Shown: positions 23,650-34,489, counted from the stretch's first letter. The stretch is DNA of 64,000 bases from Roseobacter weihaiensis (GCF_020622345.1 NZ_JACNMO010000008.1:142073-206072); one strand, 5' to 3'. Numbers and translations are program-made. Notes: generated from the letters alone by a model not told the origin.

Positions 23650-26184
23650 ATGAACCAGTATCTTACCGAAGATCAACTGAAAGAAGCGCTTGATACCTGC
23701 GCGTCCGAACCGGTGCATATTCCCGGAACGGTTCAGCCTTTCGCTTGTCTCGTTGCCTGCACGGCGGATCTTGGCGCGATTACCCATGCCAGTGAGAATT
23801 GCGAACACCTGCTGGGCCTCAACCTGGGTCAATTGCTGGGAAAAGACGTAGAGGAGGTGTTTGGAAGCAAGGTTTGCCACCAGTTGCGAAATGCAGCGTC
23901 GCGGCCTGAGATCAAGACAAAGCGGGTTTCATTGGGGGTAGAGCAGATCGGTGAAGCCGCTTTTGAACTGAATTGTTTTCGCAGCGCCGAGTACTTGGTG
24001 CTCGAAATCGAACCCTCGCTGGACGACACGTTTGGCGGCGGCGACGCATTGGAAACAATGGGTTTTTTGCTCCCCAAGCTCCAGAACTGCAAGACCCAAG
24101 AAAGCCTTTTTGATGTAACGGTCGATTTGATCCGCCATGTGACCGGTTTTGATCGCGTGATGATTTATCGCTTCGATTTGGATTTCAATGGCGAGGTGAT
24201 TACGGAGAAGCGGCGCAGCTCGATGCAGTCGTTTCTGGGGCTGCGCTTCCCGAACTGGGACATACCGCGTCAGGCGCGCGATATCATGAAAAAGATCCCG
24301 TTGCGCTTGATCAGCGATGTCAACCAGACCCCGCAACGGCTGATGTCGGCAATACCCAATCCTCCGGCCCTGGATATCACGCTGGCAGCATCGCGTGGCG
24401 TTTCCGAAGTGCATATCGAATATCTCAAGAACATGGGCATCCAGTCTACGATGACCTTGAACATCAGCGTCGATGACAGGCTCTGGGGCATTATATCATT
24501 GCATCACCGCAGGCCCAAAGTCCTGGCCCCCAAACTGCGCGAATTGCTGGAAAGCTTTGTTCCCCTGTTTGCGTCCAAGGTCCTGTCATTGCGGCAAAAG
24601 GAAACGCTTGAGCGCATCCGAAAACTGGATGCGATCGTCGTCAACAGCAACGACCGGAATAGCGATGCGGAGATCAGTCTCGCCGAGATTGCCCCACGCA
24701 TCCTCAACGATATCAGCGCCCACGGCATTGCGTCGATCAGCGCCCACAAGACATCCACGTTCGGTGCGGTGCCGGATGCGGCCGTCTTGCAAGAAATACT
24801 GGATTGGGCCCAAAAGCAGGATGGCGATGTTGTCGCAACCGAGGCCCTGGGCCAGACCTTTTCAGAACCCCAAGGTTCTCTCAGAGGCTGTGCGGGGGCC
24901 TTGGTGGCCAAGGTGTCCAGCACCAAGGTCATCTGCGTCTTTCGCAACGAGACTGCGCGCGAGGTTGCTTGGGCAGGGAGCCCGGAAAAGCGCGCGGAAG
25001 TTGTGAGCGGCGCGCTCCGATTGTCCCCGCGCGGGTCATTTTCGACCTACCTGGAAAAGGTGCGAGGCACGAGCCAGGCCTGGTCCGAGGATGACATCCA
25101 CTTTGCAAGACATGTGCGAACGCTCCTGCATGCGTCCGAAACCCAATTGCTGTTGAACAAAATGAACCGCCAGCAATCGCTGATGATTGACGAATTGAAC
25201 CACCGCGTGCGGAACATTCTGGCGCTGGTGCGCTCCGTCTCCCGACAGGCGCGCCGGCGCTATGGATCGCTGAACAGCTATGCTGCTGCCATGGAAAGCC
25301 GGATCAGAGCACTTGCCGCCTCGCATGAGCTAAGTGCCGGGTCCTTGGTTGATCCCGTGTCCGTGCACAACCTGATTGAGCGGGAGTTTGAACCCTATGG
25401 CAGCACCGCAGGACGTCAGACTTTTATACGTGGTCCGGACAGAAACCTTCGGGCTGACATCGCGCCGATTTTCTCGTTGGTCATACACGAATTGTCGACC
25501 AATGCCGCCAAATACGGTGCCTTGTCTGTCGACGCCGGCAAAATCGATATCAGACTGGAAACCGACCCGGAGGGCATGCGCATCACGTGGAAGGAGACTG
25601 GGGGTCCAAGCGTAGCGGTTCCAAACGACACCGGCTTCGGCACCGCGATGATTGAACAGGCCTTTCCCCATGAGTTCGGAGGCACCGCCCAGTTAACCTT
25701 TGCACCAGATGGGGTGCTTGCTGAGTTTTTGATCCCCCAAAGCCATTTTGACGATGTTTCGCCGCCCAGCAGTCAACCCTTGAAGCCCCCCCTGGTCACG
25801 ACAAAGGTCAAAGCATTTTCCGGAGCCAAACTCTCCGCGCCGGTTCTGCTCCTGGAGGATAACTTCATCATCGCACGCGAGATGAAGGACCAGCTCGTTG
25901 AATTTGGCGCGGCCGAGGTGGAAGTCTTTTCCAATGCAGCAGACGCCCTCGACTTTCTGACCCACGATGAGGTGTCACTGGGGGTGCTGGATATCAATCT
26001 TGGCCGGCAGCAAACAAGTGCCGAGGTCGCTCAACAGCTCGAAGACCTGAAAATCCCATTCATATTCGTTTCCGGATATAGTGAGCATTCTGAGATGCCG
26101 TTGAATTTTCCGAATGTGCCGTTGCTTACCAAGCCGGTTTCAAATGATGAGTTGCAGAATCTTCTGGCATCCCTTTTTGATTGA
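23650..26184 (+). CDS. bphP: Bacteriophytochrome HWE-type histidine kinase with receiver domain
   Basis: An 844-residue red/far-red sensor. The PAS domain has the biliverdin-binding Cys17 in DTCASEPVHIPG. The GAF domain has LRFPNWDIP with the chromophore-contacting Asp, EVHIEYLKNMG with its His, and WGIISLHHRR. The PHY tongue has SPRGSFSTYLEKV. The kinase has the H-box DELNHRVRNI, N-box VIHELSTNAAKYG and WKETGG, which mark HWE kinases. A C-terminal receiver follows (LLLEDN, GVLDINL, FVSGYS, LTKPVS), making a hybrid. AAGGA precedes the chosen ATG; an upstream in-frame ATG at 23620 is less likely. Light signals probably reach the neighbouring single-domain regulator. Confidence 0.92.
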   Translation: MNQYLTEDQLKEALDTCASEPVHIPGTVQPFACLVACTADLGAITHASENCEHLLGLNLGQLLGKDVEEVFGSKVCHQLRNAASRPEIKTKRVSLGVEQIGEAAFELNCFRSAEYLVLEIEPSLDDTFGGGDALETMGFLLPKLQNCKTQESLFDVTVDLIRHVTGFDRVMIYRFDLDFNGEVITEKRRSSMQSFLGLRFPNWDIPRQARDIMKKIPLRLISDVNQTPQRLMSAIPNPPALDITLAASRGVSEVHIEYLKNMGIQSTMTLNISVDDRLWGIISLHHRRPKVLAPKLRELLESFVPLFASKVLSLRQKETLERIRKLDAIVVNSNDRNSDAEISLAEIAPRILNDISAHGIASISAHKTSTFGAVPDAAVLQEILDWAQKQDGDVVATEALGQTFSEPQGSLRGCAGALVAKVSSTKVICVFRNETAREVAWAGSPEKRAEVVSGALRLSPRGSFSTYLEKVRGTSQAWSEDDIHFARHVRTLLHASETQLLLNKMNRQQSLMIDELNHRVRNILALVRSVSRQARRRYGSLNSYAAAMESRIRALAASHELSAGSLVDPVSVHNLIEREFEPYGSTAGRQTFIRGPDRNLRADIAPIFSLVIHELSTNAAKYGALSVDAGKIDIRLETDPEGMRITWKETGGPSVAVPNDTGFGTAMIEQAFPHEFGGTAQLTFAPDGVLAEFLIPQSHFDDVSPPSSQPLKPPLVTTKVKAFSGAKLSAPVLLLEDNFIIAREMKDQLVEFGAAEVEVFSNAADALDFLTHDEVSLGVLDINLGRQQTSAEVAQQLEDLKIPFIFVSGYSEHSEMPLNFPNVPLLTKPVSNDELQNLLASLFD

Positions 26185-26738
26185 AGCGCGGGTCCAGCAC
26201 CAGTTTGTGACGCTTTCAGTGCTGTTCTGAAGCATTTTTGACGGTCCTGGTTCTGGTCAGGACGATCCTGCGGTGCTCCTGCTCAACTCGATCACACTTG
26301 GCATTTGCATCTTACGGCTCAGAATTGAAACTGTTGAAGTATTTCTTTGAACGCCCTGACGGTCAAGCCATTGGCAATCGACTGCATTACCCTTCAAAAA
26401 CAAATGCTTATCCCTCGGAAAACCATCTTATCTTCGGCCTTCAGAGAAGCCAAGACAACAGCACCACGTAGAAGCGGCCCGTTTTGAGAAACTGCCCCGC
26501 AGCGCCTGGTGGATCGGTCAAGGTCCGGTCTGCGCCGTCCTTACCGACGGCCGCGAGCCACCAGGTGAACTCCGATCCGGGGTAAAACCATGCCCGGATG
26601 CCGCGCGATTATTCCTATGCCCTGTCCAAACCGGTCCGCCAATACTGGTGTTGCACCGCCAATGATCCTGCTTATCGTGAAAGCGAGAGACTGCAGGGCC
26701 TCTTGCCGGGCGCGCATCAACCTTTCGGAGACAGATTT
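26185..26738. other. Gap before ybdK-like gene
   Basis: About 550 bp. The ybdK-like frame is open back to 26598, but the first 47 codons lack family features and the ribosome binding site is at the internal ATG. No RNA gene, repeat or clear promoter was recognised. Confidence 0.4.
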
Positions 26739-27872
26739 ATGGAACATCGTGAGCCGTCATTTACCCTAGGGGTTGAGGAAGAATACCTTCTGGTAGATGC
26801 CGAAACGCTCGAACTTGTCGAGGTTCCTGAACCGCTGATGAAGGAATGTCTTGCGCATCTGGGCAAGAGTGTCAGCCCAGAGTTCTTGAGATGTCAGATC
26901 GAGGTCGGGACCGGTGTTTGCGATACTGTCGCGGACGCACGCGCAGATCTGTCGAACCTTCGGCGAACGGTCAAAGAGCTGTGCAACGGCTACGGCATGA
27001 CGCCCATTGCGGCATCCACGCATCCGTTTTCAATGTGGCAAGAACAGGAATTTACCGACAAGGAACGGTACCGGGATTTGGAAAGGGATCTTGCTGGGGT
27101 CGCCCGTCGGATGTTGATCTGTGGAATGCATGTTCACGTCGGAATTGAGGATGATGAACTGCGCATCCAACTGATGAATCAATTCAGATATTTCCTGCCT
27201 CATCTGCTGGCACTATCTACATCCTCGCCGTTCTGGGAAGGGCGGGAAACCGGGCTGCATTCCTACCGGCTGACTGTCTTTGACAATCTGCCACGCACCG
27301 GGCTGCCGCCTTCCTTCACCAGCTTTGCCGAATACCAACGCGCCGTTCAGACCATCATAGATACCAAGGCAATCGAAGATTCGACGAAGATCTGGTGGGA
27401 TCTGCGACCCTCCGCCCGGTTCCCGACGCTGGAATCACGCATATGCGACGTCATGCCAAAGCTGGACGAAGCGCTCGCAATCGTGGCCCTGACCCAAAGC
27501 CTGATGAAGATGCTCTATACGCTTCAGCAACAGAATAAGCAGTGGCGACATTTCGACAATTTCTTGATCGCCGAAAACAGATGGCGCGCGCAACGCTACG
27601 GCTTGCAAGGAGGCTTGATCGACTTTGGTACCGGCAAGGTTTCGCCCCCCGAAGAGATGCTGGTCGAGTTGATCACGCTGGCTGAACCGCATGCCAAAGA
27701 CCTGAAGTGCGATGATGAGCTTGGTCGCCTGCGCAACATGTTGAGCAATGGTACAAGTTCCCAACGCCAAGTGGCTACCTACAACAATGCGATCAAGGTC
27801 GGCGAAAGCCAAGACATCGCTTTGAAAAAGGTCGTGGCGTCCCTGGTTTCGGAATTTGACGCAGATATTTAA
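26739..27872 (+). CDS. ybdK: YbdK-type carboxylate-amine ligase (GCS2 family)
   Basis: The 377-residue product belongs to the ATP-grasp-like glutamate-cysteine ligase 2 family. It starts with FTLGVEEEYLLVDAETLEL, whose acidic cluster binds metal and ATP, and has CQIEVGTGVC, GMTPIAASTHPFSMW, MHVHVGIED, a STSSPFWEGRETGLHSYR block and DLRPSARFPTLESRICD. The E. coli homologue has weak glutamate-cysteine ligase activity, and the true substrate is unknown. GGAG precedes the ATG at 26739. The gene stands alone and its end overlaps the remnant on the other strand by four bases. Confidence 0.88.
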   Translation: MEHREPSFTLGVEEEYLLVDAETLELVEVPEPLMKECLAHLGKSVSPEFLRCQIEVGTGVCDTVADARADLSNLRRTVKELCNGYGMTPIAASTHPFSMWQEQEFTDKERYRDLERDLAGVARRMLICGMHVHVGIEDDELRIQLMNQFRYFLPHLLALSTSSPFWEGRETGLHSYRLTVFDNLPRTGLPPSFTSFAEYQRAVQTIIDTKAIEDSTKIWWDLRPSARFPTLESRICDVMPKLDEALAIVALTQSLMKMLYTLQQQNKQWRHFDNFLIAENRWRAQRYGLQGGLIDFGTGKVSPPEEMLVELITLAEPHAKDLKCDDELGRLRNMLSNGTSSQRQVATYNNAIKVGESQDIALKKVVASLVSEFDADI

Positions 27873-28173
27873 GCAAAATTCGTGGCAATCGGGAGCAGCT
27901 GGTCGGAAGCGCGAATGTCGAGGTGAGAGTCTTCCAGCTCGTCGCCTGCTCGGATGATCTCGGCCGCACGTATGAAGTCCGCTTCTGACGGCTCATAGCC
28001 TGCCGCTCTGATGGTCTGCTCTAAATCGGCATTCAATCTCAAGCTGTTTCGCTTGTCGATCAAGCGCTGCACAGTCGTTTTTTTTGAGCCAGTTCGGTGG
28101 TCAACTCAGAAATCTGCGTCTGAAGGTCCCCGAGTTCCGCTTTCTGTAGTGCCAGCTCCTCCTGATCCGAGGC
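27869..28173 (-). pseudogene. Fragment of a coiled-coil protein, split at an A8 run
   Basis: Two minus-strand frames join into one plausible helical sequence: DQEELALQKAELGDLQTQIS and following from about 28173, then VQRLIDKRNSLRLNADLEQT to the stop at 27869. The frame changes at a run of eight A (28078-28085 on the plus strand as T8). The first part has no start codon near and runs straight out of the integrase remnant, suggesting a deletion joined the two. No family is recognised. The downstream 67-residue frame could be expressed alone from a GTG at 28072. Confidence 0.45.
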
Positions 28174-28871
28174 AACTCGGCATAGAATGCGGGAACATCC
28201 CTCCAGTGCATTGCCTTGTGGTGTTGTACCTTTTGTTTGACCTGCGGCAGCACACGAGCATCGCGGATTGTTGTGACTGGGTTCTCGCCGTCGCGAAAGC
28301 CTTTAGACTTTGCAACATCCAGTACCGCCTTGCTCCGCTGCGCCAATCGTTTGGCGGTCTCATGCTTCTCCGTCCACACAGGGAGCAGCACCTGCAGCAC
28401 CTCGGGTTGACCGACTTCTGAGACCGGCAAGCGACCTATTTTCGGGAAAGCATAATTGGCGAGCGTGTTGATCCAATGCTGGCCGTGCTTAGGGTTCTTC
28501 CACGTCGGCAAGCGTTCAATGTGGACCTGACGCGCGATCTCTTCGAAGCATGGAATTTCTTGCCGCGTGTTGTAACGTGGATTTACACCCTGCTTTGCCA
28601 TGCGTCTGTACTCAAGCGCCCGGTCTCGAGCTTGGTTTAGTGTGACGATGTCAGCGCCGCCCAGACCAAAGTCGGTGCGAAGCGGCTTGTCTTGCCCGTT
28701 GCGCTGCCCCTTGACGGTCACCCGCACAATCCAGCGTCTTGCGCCGGATGGATCGACAACAAGGTACAGACCATTGCCATCGCCGTGCCGTCCGAGACCG
28801 AGCGTTCGGACCAGATTTTTCGTTAGCTTTCCACTAGTGAAGAGCCATTGAAGTACCACATTTTCTACCAC
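28101..28871 (-). pseudogene. Truncated P4-type integrase remnant
   Basis: Starting near GTG 28871 or 28859, the frame encodes an arm-binding domain (LTKNLVRTLGLGRHGDGNGL, LVVDPSGARRWIVRV, RTDFGLGGADIVTLNQARDR) and a core-binding domain (WINTLANYAFPKIGRLPVSE) of a tyrosine recombinase. It stops after AMHWRDVPAFYAELPRI, where the catalytic domain should begin, so it cannot recombine DNA. It lies 125 bp downstream of tRNA-Ser, the probable former target. The frame is also open upstream through the tRNA, which is an artefact. Confidence 0.8.
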
Positions 28872-28995
28872 GCAATGAACACAACCAAGTGTAATCGAAG
28901 ACAAACGGAAGGCAACATCGAAAGAAAATATCTCATAGTAAACAACCCCGTAAGGGGTTGAGTGTATACCAACAAAACTGAATGAAATTGGTGGG

Positions 28996-29085
28996 TGGCG
29001 GAGACGAAGGGATTCGAACCCTCGAGACCCTTCCGGGCCTACTCCCTTAGCAGGGGAGCGCCTTCGACCACTCGGCCACGTCTCC
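28996..29085 (-). tRNA. tRNA-Ser (GCT)
   Basis: A 90-base class II tRNA with encoded CCA. The acceptor stem is GGAGACG/CGTCTCC, the anticodon GCT lies in CCTGCTAAG, the long variable arm typical of serine tRNAs is present (TAGGCCCGGAAGGGTCTC), and the T arm reads GGGTTCGAATCCC. An integrase remnant follows on its 3' side. Confidence 0.95.
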
Positions 29086-29191
29086 ATCGGCGGGTCTACC
29101 GCCCGCCTTGTGCGATGACAAGCCCAAATCACGGACCGCTCAAAATTCACAGTAGATTCCCAATTCCCAGGCGTGGCTGCCAAGGGGCGTC

Positions 29192-30109
29192 TCAATAGGT
29201 GAGCAACAAACGGTCATGCACCTGCTCACCTTCAAGCGTCCGCCCCCCCATCTGGAACCGTCGCAGCATGGACTTGCCGGTATTCACCCTGATTTCGCGC
29301 GCAAAGAGGTTTTGCGGAATGTCCAAGGCGCAATGATACGCACCGGATTTCTTGGTGCCGTCGATGCTGAGCGCCACCTGCACACCGCGCGCCTTGCAGC
29401 GGGCGACCGTGTCGAAAAGCTCTGCCAGATCGAATGACTGGGCCCCGTAGAGAATGGTCTGCGAGTCGGCATAAGGCGGGTCGCAGTAAATCAGGTCCCC
29501 GGCCCGTGCAGCGGCCATGGTCTGCTTGTAGTCGGCACAGTGAAACGCGGCCCCCTGCAGACGCCGGTGCCAGATATCGACCCGCTTTGCAAAAGACGCA
29601 GGGCTGATCGGATGATGCGCGCCGCATGGGGTGGACATGAATCCGTCTTTCCTGCGAAATCGGACCACACCACCGTAGCAGGCGCGGCTTAGAAACAGGA
29701 AATCAGCCCCGTTCGGTGAAGCGTTGTACCGCGTTTTGATCTGTTCGTACTGGGAAACCCGATCCCCGTCAGAGTAGGCATGAAAACGTGTCTCGTACCA
29801 GCTTTTCAACAGATCGGGATCACTTCCAAGTGCTGTCCAGATATCAACGAGAGGGGCAAAGACATCTGCGCCAATAGCCTGTTTCGGTGCCAGCGTCGCC
29901 ATGACGGCCCCCGAACCCAGAAACGGCTCGTAATAGGTCCCGAAATCTGCCGGAAAATACGCAATGATTTCATGGGCAAACTTTTGTTTGTTCCCGACCC
30001 ATTTCAGAAGCTGCGTCTTGAACGGTGGAACGCTGATCCCAAAGCCTTCCGGCGCGCGACTTTCCGGGTCCGGAGGAACATCCGTTGGGAGCTCTGTATT
30101 TTGTTTCAC
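29192..30109 (-). CDS. Dam-like DNA adenine N6-methyltransferase
   Basis: A 305-residue enzyme if started at GTG 30109; the frame is open to 30280, but upstream sequence shows no family features. LLKWVGNKQKFAHEIIAYFP and YYEPFLGSGAVMATL form the S-adenosylmethionine pocket of the D12 class, and DLIYCDPPYADSQ is the catalytic DPPY motif. It would methylate adenine in a short site, probably GATC-like by family, but target choice cannot be read here. No restriction enzyme gene is adjacent, so it is an orphan. Its place between the tRNA-Ser remnant island and the effector-like gene suggests acquired DNA. Confidence 0.82.
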   Translation of the reverse strand: MKQNTELPTDVPPDPESRAPEGFGISVPPFKTQLLKWVGNKQKFAHEIIAYFPADFGTYYEPFLGSGAVMATLAPKQAIGADVFAPLVDIWTALGSDPDLLKSWYETRFHAYSDGDRVSQYEQIKTRYNASPNGADFLFLSRACYGGVVRFRRKDGFMSTPCGAHHPISPASFAKRVDIWHRRLQGAAFHCADYKQTMAAARAGDLIYCDPPYADSQTILYGAQSFDLAELFDTVARCKARGVQVALSIDGTKKSGAYHCALDIPQNLFAREIRVNTGKSMLRRFQMGGRTLEGEQVHDRLLLTY

Positions 30110-30442
30110 ACGATGCGCTGTACCCTCCTGGACACCCAAGAACGGATGAGACGCGATAAACAGGCAATTGGCAATCTTGTTCCACACATTGTGGCGCTCT
30201 TTTTCGGCGCTGGTTCGGCATATGATGGAAGCGCGACAAACAGGTCCCCTGCTCGCCGGGATCGGACCGGCGGAAAACACGCCCTGCCGCAGAGCACTTG
30301 CACAGGGTTGCTCCTCAAGGTGACATGATCGAAGAGGCCCGCAAGGCGATCATCTGCGCGGTATCTCTGTCACAGCTCCCGAGCTTACTGAAGCCCGCCC
30401 CCATGCCCAATGCGCCACACCGAACGGGCCCGGCTTTTGACA

Positions 30443-30799
30443 TCATCCCTCAACGGGCGCGATGGCGCTGATGTCAACAAAACCATAAAGGGGCGTTCTC
30501 ATGGCAACCGCGCTGTCTTCAGCCGCCAGCGGCGCGACTAGCTTACCTGTCACCATCACCCGCTGACCGTTCAGCCTGCGGCCTTCATCCACCGGGCGGT
30601 CGAAAAGGTCGACAACAGCCCCATCCTCCACCGCCAGCAGTACGACGCAGCCTGCGGGTACGGTATTGCCATGCTCATCAGTGACAAGCATCTTATGTGC
30701 GGGATTGAACTCTGCCTTATAGGTGCCTGACACACGCACGACGTCTCCTACGTACTTGGCAAGGTCCGACAGGGCAACGAGAGGTGGATCAACGCTCAT
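30443..30799 (-). CDS. Small protein coupled to effector-like gene
   Basis: The 118-residue product has two beta-rich repeats (VGDVVRVSGTYKAEF and GQRVMVTGKLVAPL) resembling an OB fold, and no signal peptide. Its ATG overlaps the stop of the effector-like gene as ATGA, so the two are made together. Downstream small genes coupled to a toxin are commonly immunity proteins, which is the favoured inference, but a chaperone or loading factor would fit as well. Confidence 0.55.
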   Translation of the reverse strand: MSVDPPLVALSDLAKYVGDVVRVSGTYKAEFNPAHKMLVTDEHGNTVPAGCVVLLAVEDGAVVDLFDRPVDEGRRLNGQRVMVTGKLVAPLAAEDSAVAMRTPLYGFVDISAIAPVEG

Positions 30800-32232
30800 G
30801 CCTTGGCGTGGAAAGTTGTGGCGCGGTTGCCATGGGTGCCACTCTCAAGATGCTCATCATGGAACGTCTGACCCTCGTCCTGACCATACATCTGGAACGT
30901 CCAATCCCGGTCGATGTACTCGCTCCCGTACTTCCTGAGCCTGGCGATTTCTTTTTTTCGTGCATTACCCTTGAGGTCTTTTCTCGCTTTTTGAATGGCC
31001 TTACTCATATCAACCGCGTATCCTTCAAGAGTGATGTTTTCATCGCCATCCTTGGCAACCACGCCGGCCCAGTGGAAATTCCACGTAAAACCGTTTGCCG
31101 TGTAACCGGGCATCTTGCTTTCGGTGACCATCGTATAGGCATCCCCGATATCGGGGTTTGCAAAGCGATTGATCCCCACATGCTTGTCGAATGCGGCGCG
31201 CCCCTCTTCACTCAAGGCCATGTACATCCTACGCGCATGATCCGCGCTCCTGGGAGTGATGAAAACAGTTTTTCCGAAAAGTTTGTGTGGAAGCCAGTAG
31301 TAATGCACACCCCTTTTCATAAACCCTTCTTTTGCATCGCTCCCAAAGAAGGCTTTAATGGCTTTAGGGTAGAGGTCGTCAGAATAGTCTTTCGGGTTGG
31401 AAGAGGCTTTGCTGTCGCCAATCGCTGTCTTGGCTTTTGGAGCTTCCCCGGTGCCCTCTACCCCCATAACGGTGCGGGCGGCACGACCGCAATCGGTCCA
31501 GAGCGCCAAGAGATCACTGTCCGTGACACCAGCATTATCAGCAAGCGTACCAGCGTTTATCCCTTTGATTTTTTTGGTTTGCTCGGGGTCAGCGTCCGTT
31601 ACGGCTTGCTCGCGCAGGTATGGCACAGCATAAGCGACCGTGTGAGCGCCATACTCAAAACTGTCGCCGGACTGCCTCAGCCCAATCGCCGAGGATGCCG
31701 CGAGCAACTTGTCGTCCCCATCCTTGATGATGTCAGGTGTCGCAAACAAATCCTTTCCGCCTTTGCCACTGTCCTGAAGCACCGCCGATTTCCAGGACCC
31801 GCTGACCCGCGCGACTTTACCATCCGAATTCGGAGGCGAGATCCGGTAGGCCTGCAAGACCGGCCCGGATCTCATCGTGCTTTGAACGCTCTTGTCGGCG
31901 ACGCGCTGCAACGCGCCCAGCCTGCCGACCTGCGCGCTCGCGTCCGCGGCACGCTGCAGCGCAGTTGCGGGACGACCAACTGCCTGAGAGCCCGGCTGTG
32001 TCCGGCGGCCAACAATGAGATTGCGCGCGCGGCGCCTTTCGGATCTGCAACTCATACGAGTATCATAGCCATACCACCCCGATGCCAACAAGTATTCTTT
32101 CATCCGGTCACTGGGGCCCGGATGACCAAGCCGCCTTGTGTTCGTCGTAGACTGATCTTTGAGGCGATTGGGAGAAACGGATGCCCATTGAAGGCGATGC
32201 TGCCCTGATGGCCCCGATGTAATCCGGGGCAA
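30796..32232 (-). CDS. Putative contractile-injection-system effector (LQRxAD-type)
   Basis: The frame gives 478 residues; the true start is unclear, with ATGs giving MKEYLLASGW or MSCRSERRRA as alternatives. Around residues 90-125 lies ALQRAADASAQVGRLGALQ, then VADKSVQ and PVLQ, a segment that from memory recurs in proteins linked to extracellular contractile injection systems. The C-terminal 200 residues (YYWLPHKLFGKTVF, RMYMALSEEGRAAFDKHVG, YTANGFTWNFHWAGVV) are unknown and may be the active part. No tube, sheath or baseplate genes are in the window. A conserved exported or scaffold protein is the alternative. The plus-strand frame of similar length covering the same bases is judged a shadow. 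Confidence 0.5.
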   Translation of the reverse strand: MPRITSGPSGQHRLQWASVSPNRLKDQSTTNTRRLGHPGPSDRMKEYLLASGWYGYDTRMSCRSERRRARNLIVGRRTQPGSQAVGRPATALQRAADASAQVGRLGALQRVADKSVQSTMRSGPVLQAYRISPPNSDGKVARVSGSWKSAVLQDSGKGGKDLFATPDIIKDGDDKLLAASSAIGLRQSGDSFEYGAHTVAYAVPYLREQAVTDADPEQTKKIKGINAGTLADNAGVTDSDLLALWTDCGRAARTVMGVEGTGEAPKAKTAIGDSKASSNPKDYSDDLYPKAIKAFFGSDAKEGFMKRGVHYYWLPHKLFGKTVFITPRSADHARRMYMALSEEGRAAFDKHVGINRFANPDIGDAYTMVTESKMPGYTANGFTWNFHWAGVVAKDGDENITLEGYAVDMSKAIQKARKDLKGNARKKEIARLRKYGSEYIDRDWTFQMYGQDEGQTFHDEHLESGTHGNRATTFHAKA

Positions 32233-32506
32233 TCGCGGTCAGGTTCTCAACCCTGCCGAGGGGCACCGATTGACGATCTGCTCACCATTCCACGACCTGT
32301 TTGACCGTTATTCAAATCCTCTCCCTGAAAGCCCTGCGCCAACAGCAAACCCACCCCTTCATTTGCGTTAATTTCTCCCAAAGCCCATTAAACGAAAGGA
32401 AGTGACCAAATTTTCTGCTTCAGAGACATAAATTTTGCTACTTTGGGTGTTGACGCCCTTCTCTCCCCCCCATAATCTCCGCCGGGCATGAAGGAGCCAA
32501 CGGGCC
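32233..32506. promoter_or_regulatory. Upstream region of the ilv leader
   Basis: This gap separates the divergently transcribed effector-like gene and ilv operon and must contain both promoters. The stretch before 32507 carries AAGGAG ten bases ahead of the leader start. No clear -35/-10 pair or operator could be assigned by eye. Confidence 0.4.
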
Positions 32507-32554
32507 ATGACAGAACTAGTCGTCATTGTGGGAACCAAGCGCATGGGCCGGTAA
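32507..32554 (+). CDS. ilvL: ilv operon leader peptide
   Basis: The 15-codon frame encodes MTELVVIVGTKRMGR and is preceded by AAGGAG. Five successive codons are Leu, Val, Val, Ile, Val, exactly the amino acids made by the pathway downstream. Stalling of ribosomes here when branched-chain aminoacyl-tRNAs are scarce would change folding of the following RNA and allow read-through into ilvB. The mechanism is established for ilv leaders in enterobacteria; its use here is inferred from the leader and the hairpins that follow. Confidence 0.85.
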   Translation: MTELVVIVGTKRMGR

Positions 32555-32607
32555 CGGTAGACCATAGTCTGACCCATGCGCCCCCGCCAAAGTCGGGGGC
32601 TTTTTTT
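32539..32607 (+). promoter_or_regulatory. Transcription attenuator of ilvB
   Basis: Arms GCGCATGGG (32539-32547) and CCCATGCGC (32573-32581) form a hairpin that starts inside the leader codons. The terminator stem GCCCCCG (32580-32586) and CGGGGGC (32594-32600) with T7 follows. The two structures share bases 32580-32581, so they compete at the junction. Confidence 0.75.
32580..32607 (+). terminator. Attenuator terminator before ilvB
   Basis: A 7-bp all-GC stem with a seven-base loop and a run of seven T, 50 bp before the ilvB start codon. It should stop transcription when branched-chain amino acids are plentiful. Confidence 0.9.
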
Positions 32608-32657
32608 ATGCGCAACTGACAACAGGTCCCGATGCGGACCTACACGGAGAGAACACT

Positions 32658-34409
<1,752 letters not shown>

Positions 34410-34489
34410 CCCATGTAGCATAATTTTTCGGAGCAGCAGTCTGTTCAGCGACCAAATTTCATCTGGCACTGGCTCTTGGCCCGCTTTCG

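Noticed and set aside
28101..29195. Long start for the integrase remnant, extending upstream
   Set aside because: The added residues are a translation of tRNA-Ser, so the real start must lie near 28,860-28,870.
30784..32208. A 474-codon plus-strand frame fully antisense to the effector-like gene
   Set aside because: Its translation lacks family features and a ribosome binding site, while the minus frame carries the LQRxAD-type segment and couples to the next gene.
32368..32622. An 84-codon minus-strand frame before ilvB
   Set aside because: It is antisense to the leader peptide and terminator, whose structure explains the sequence better.
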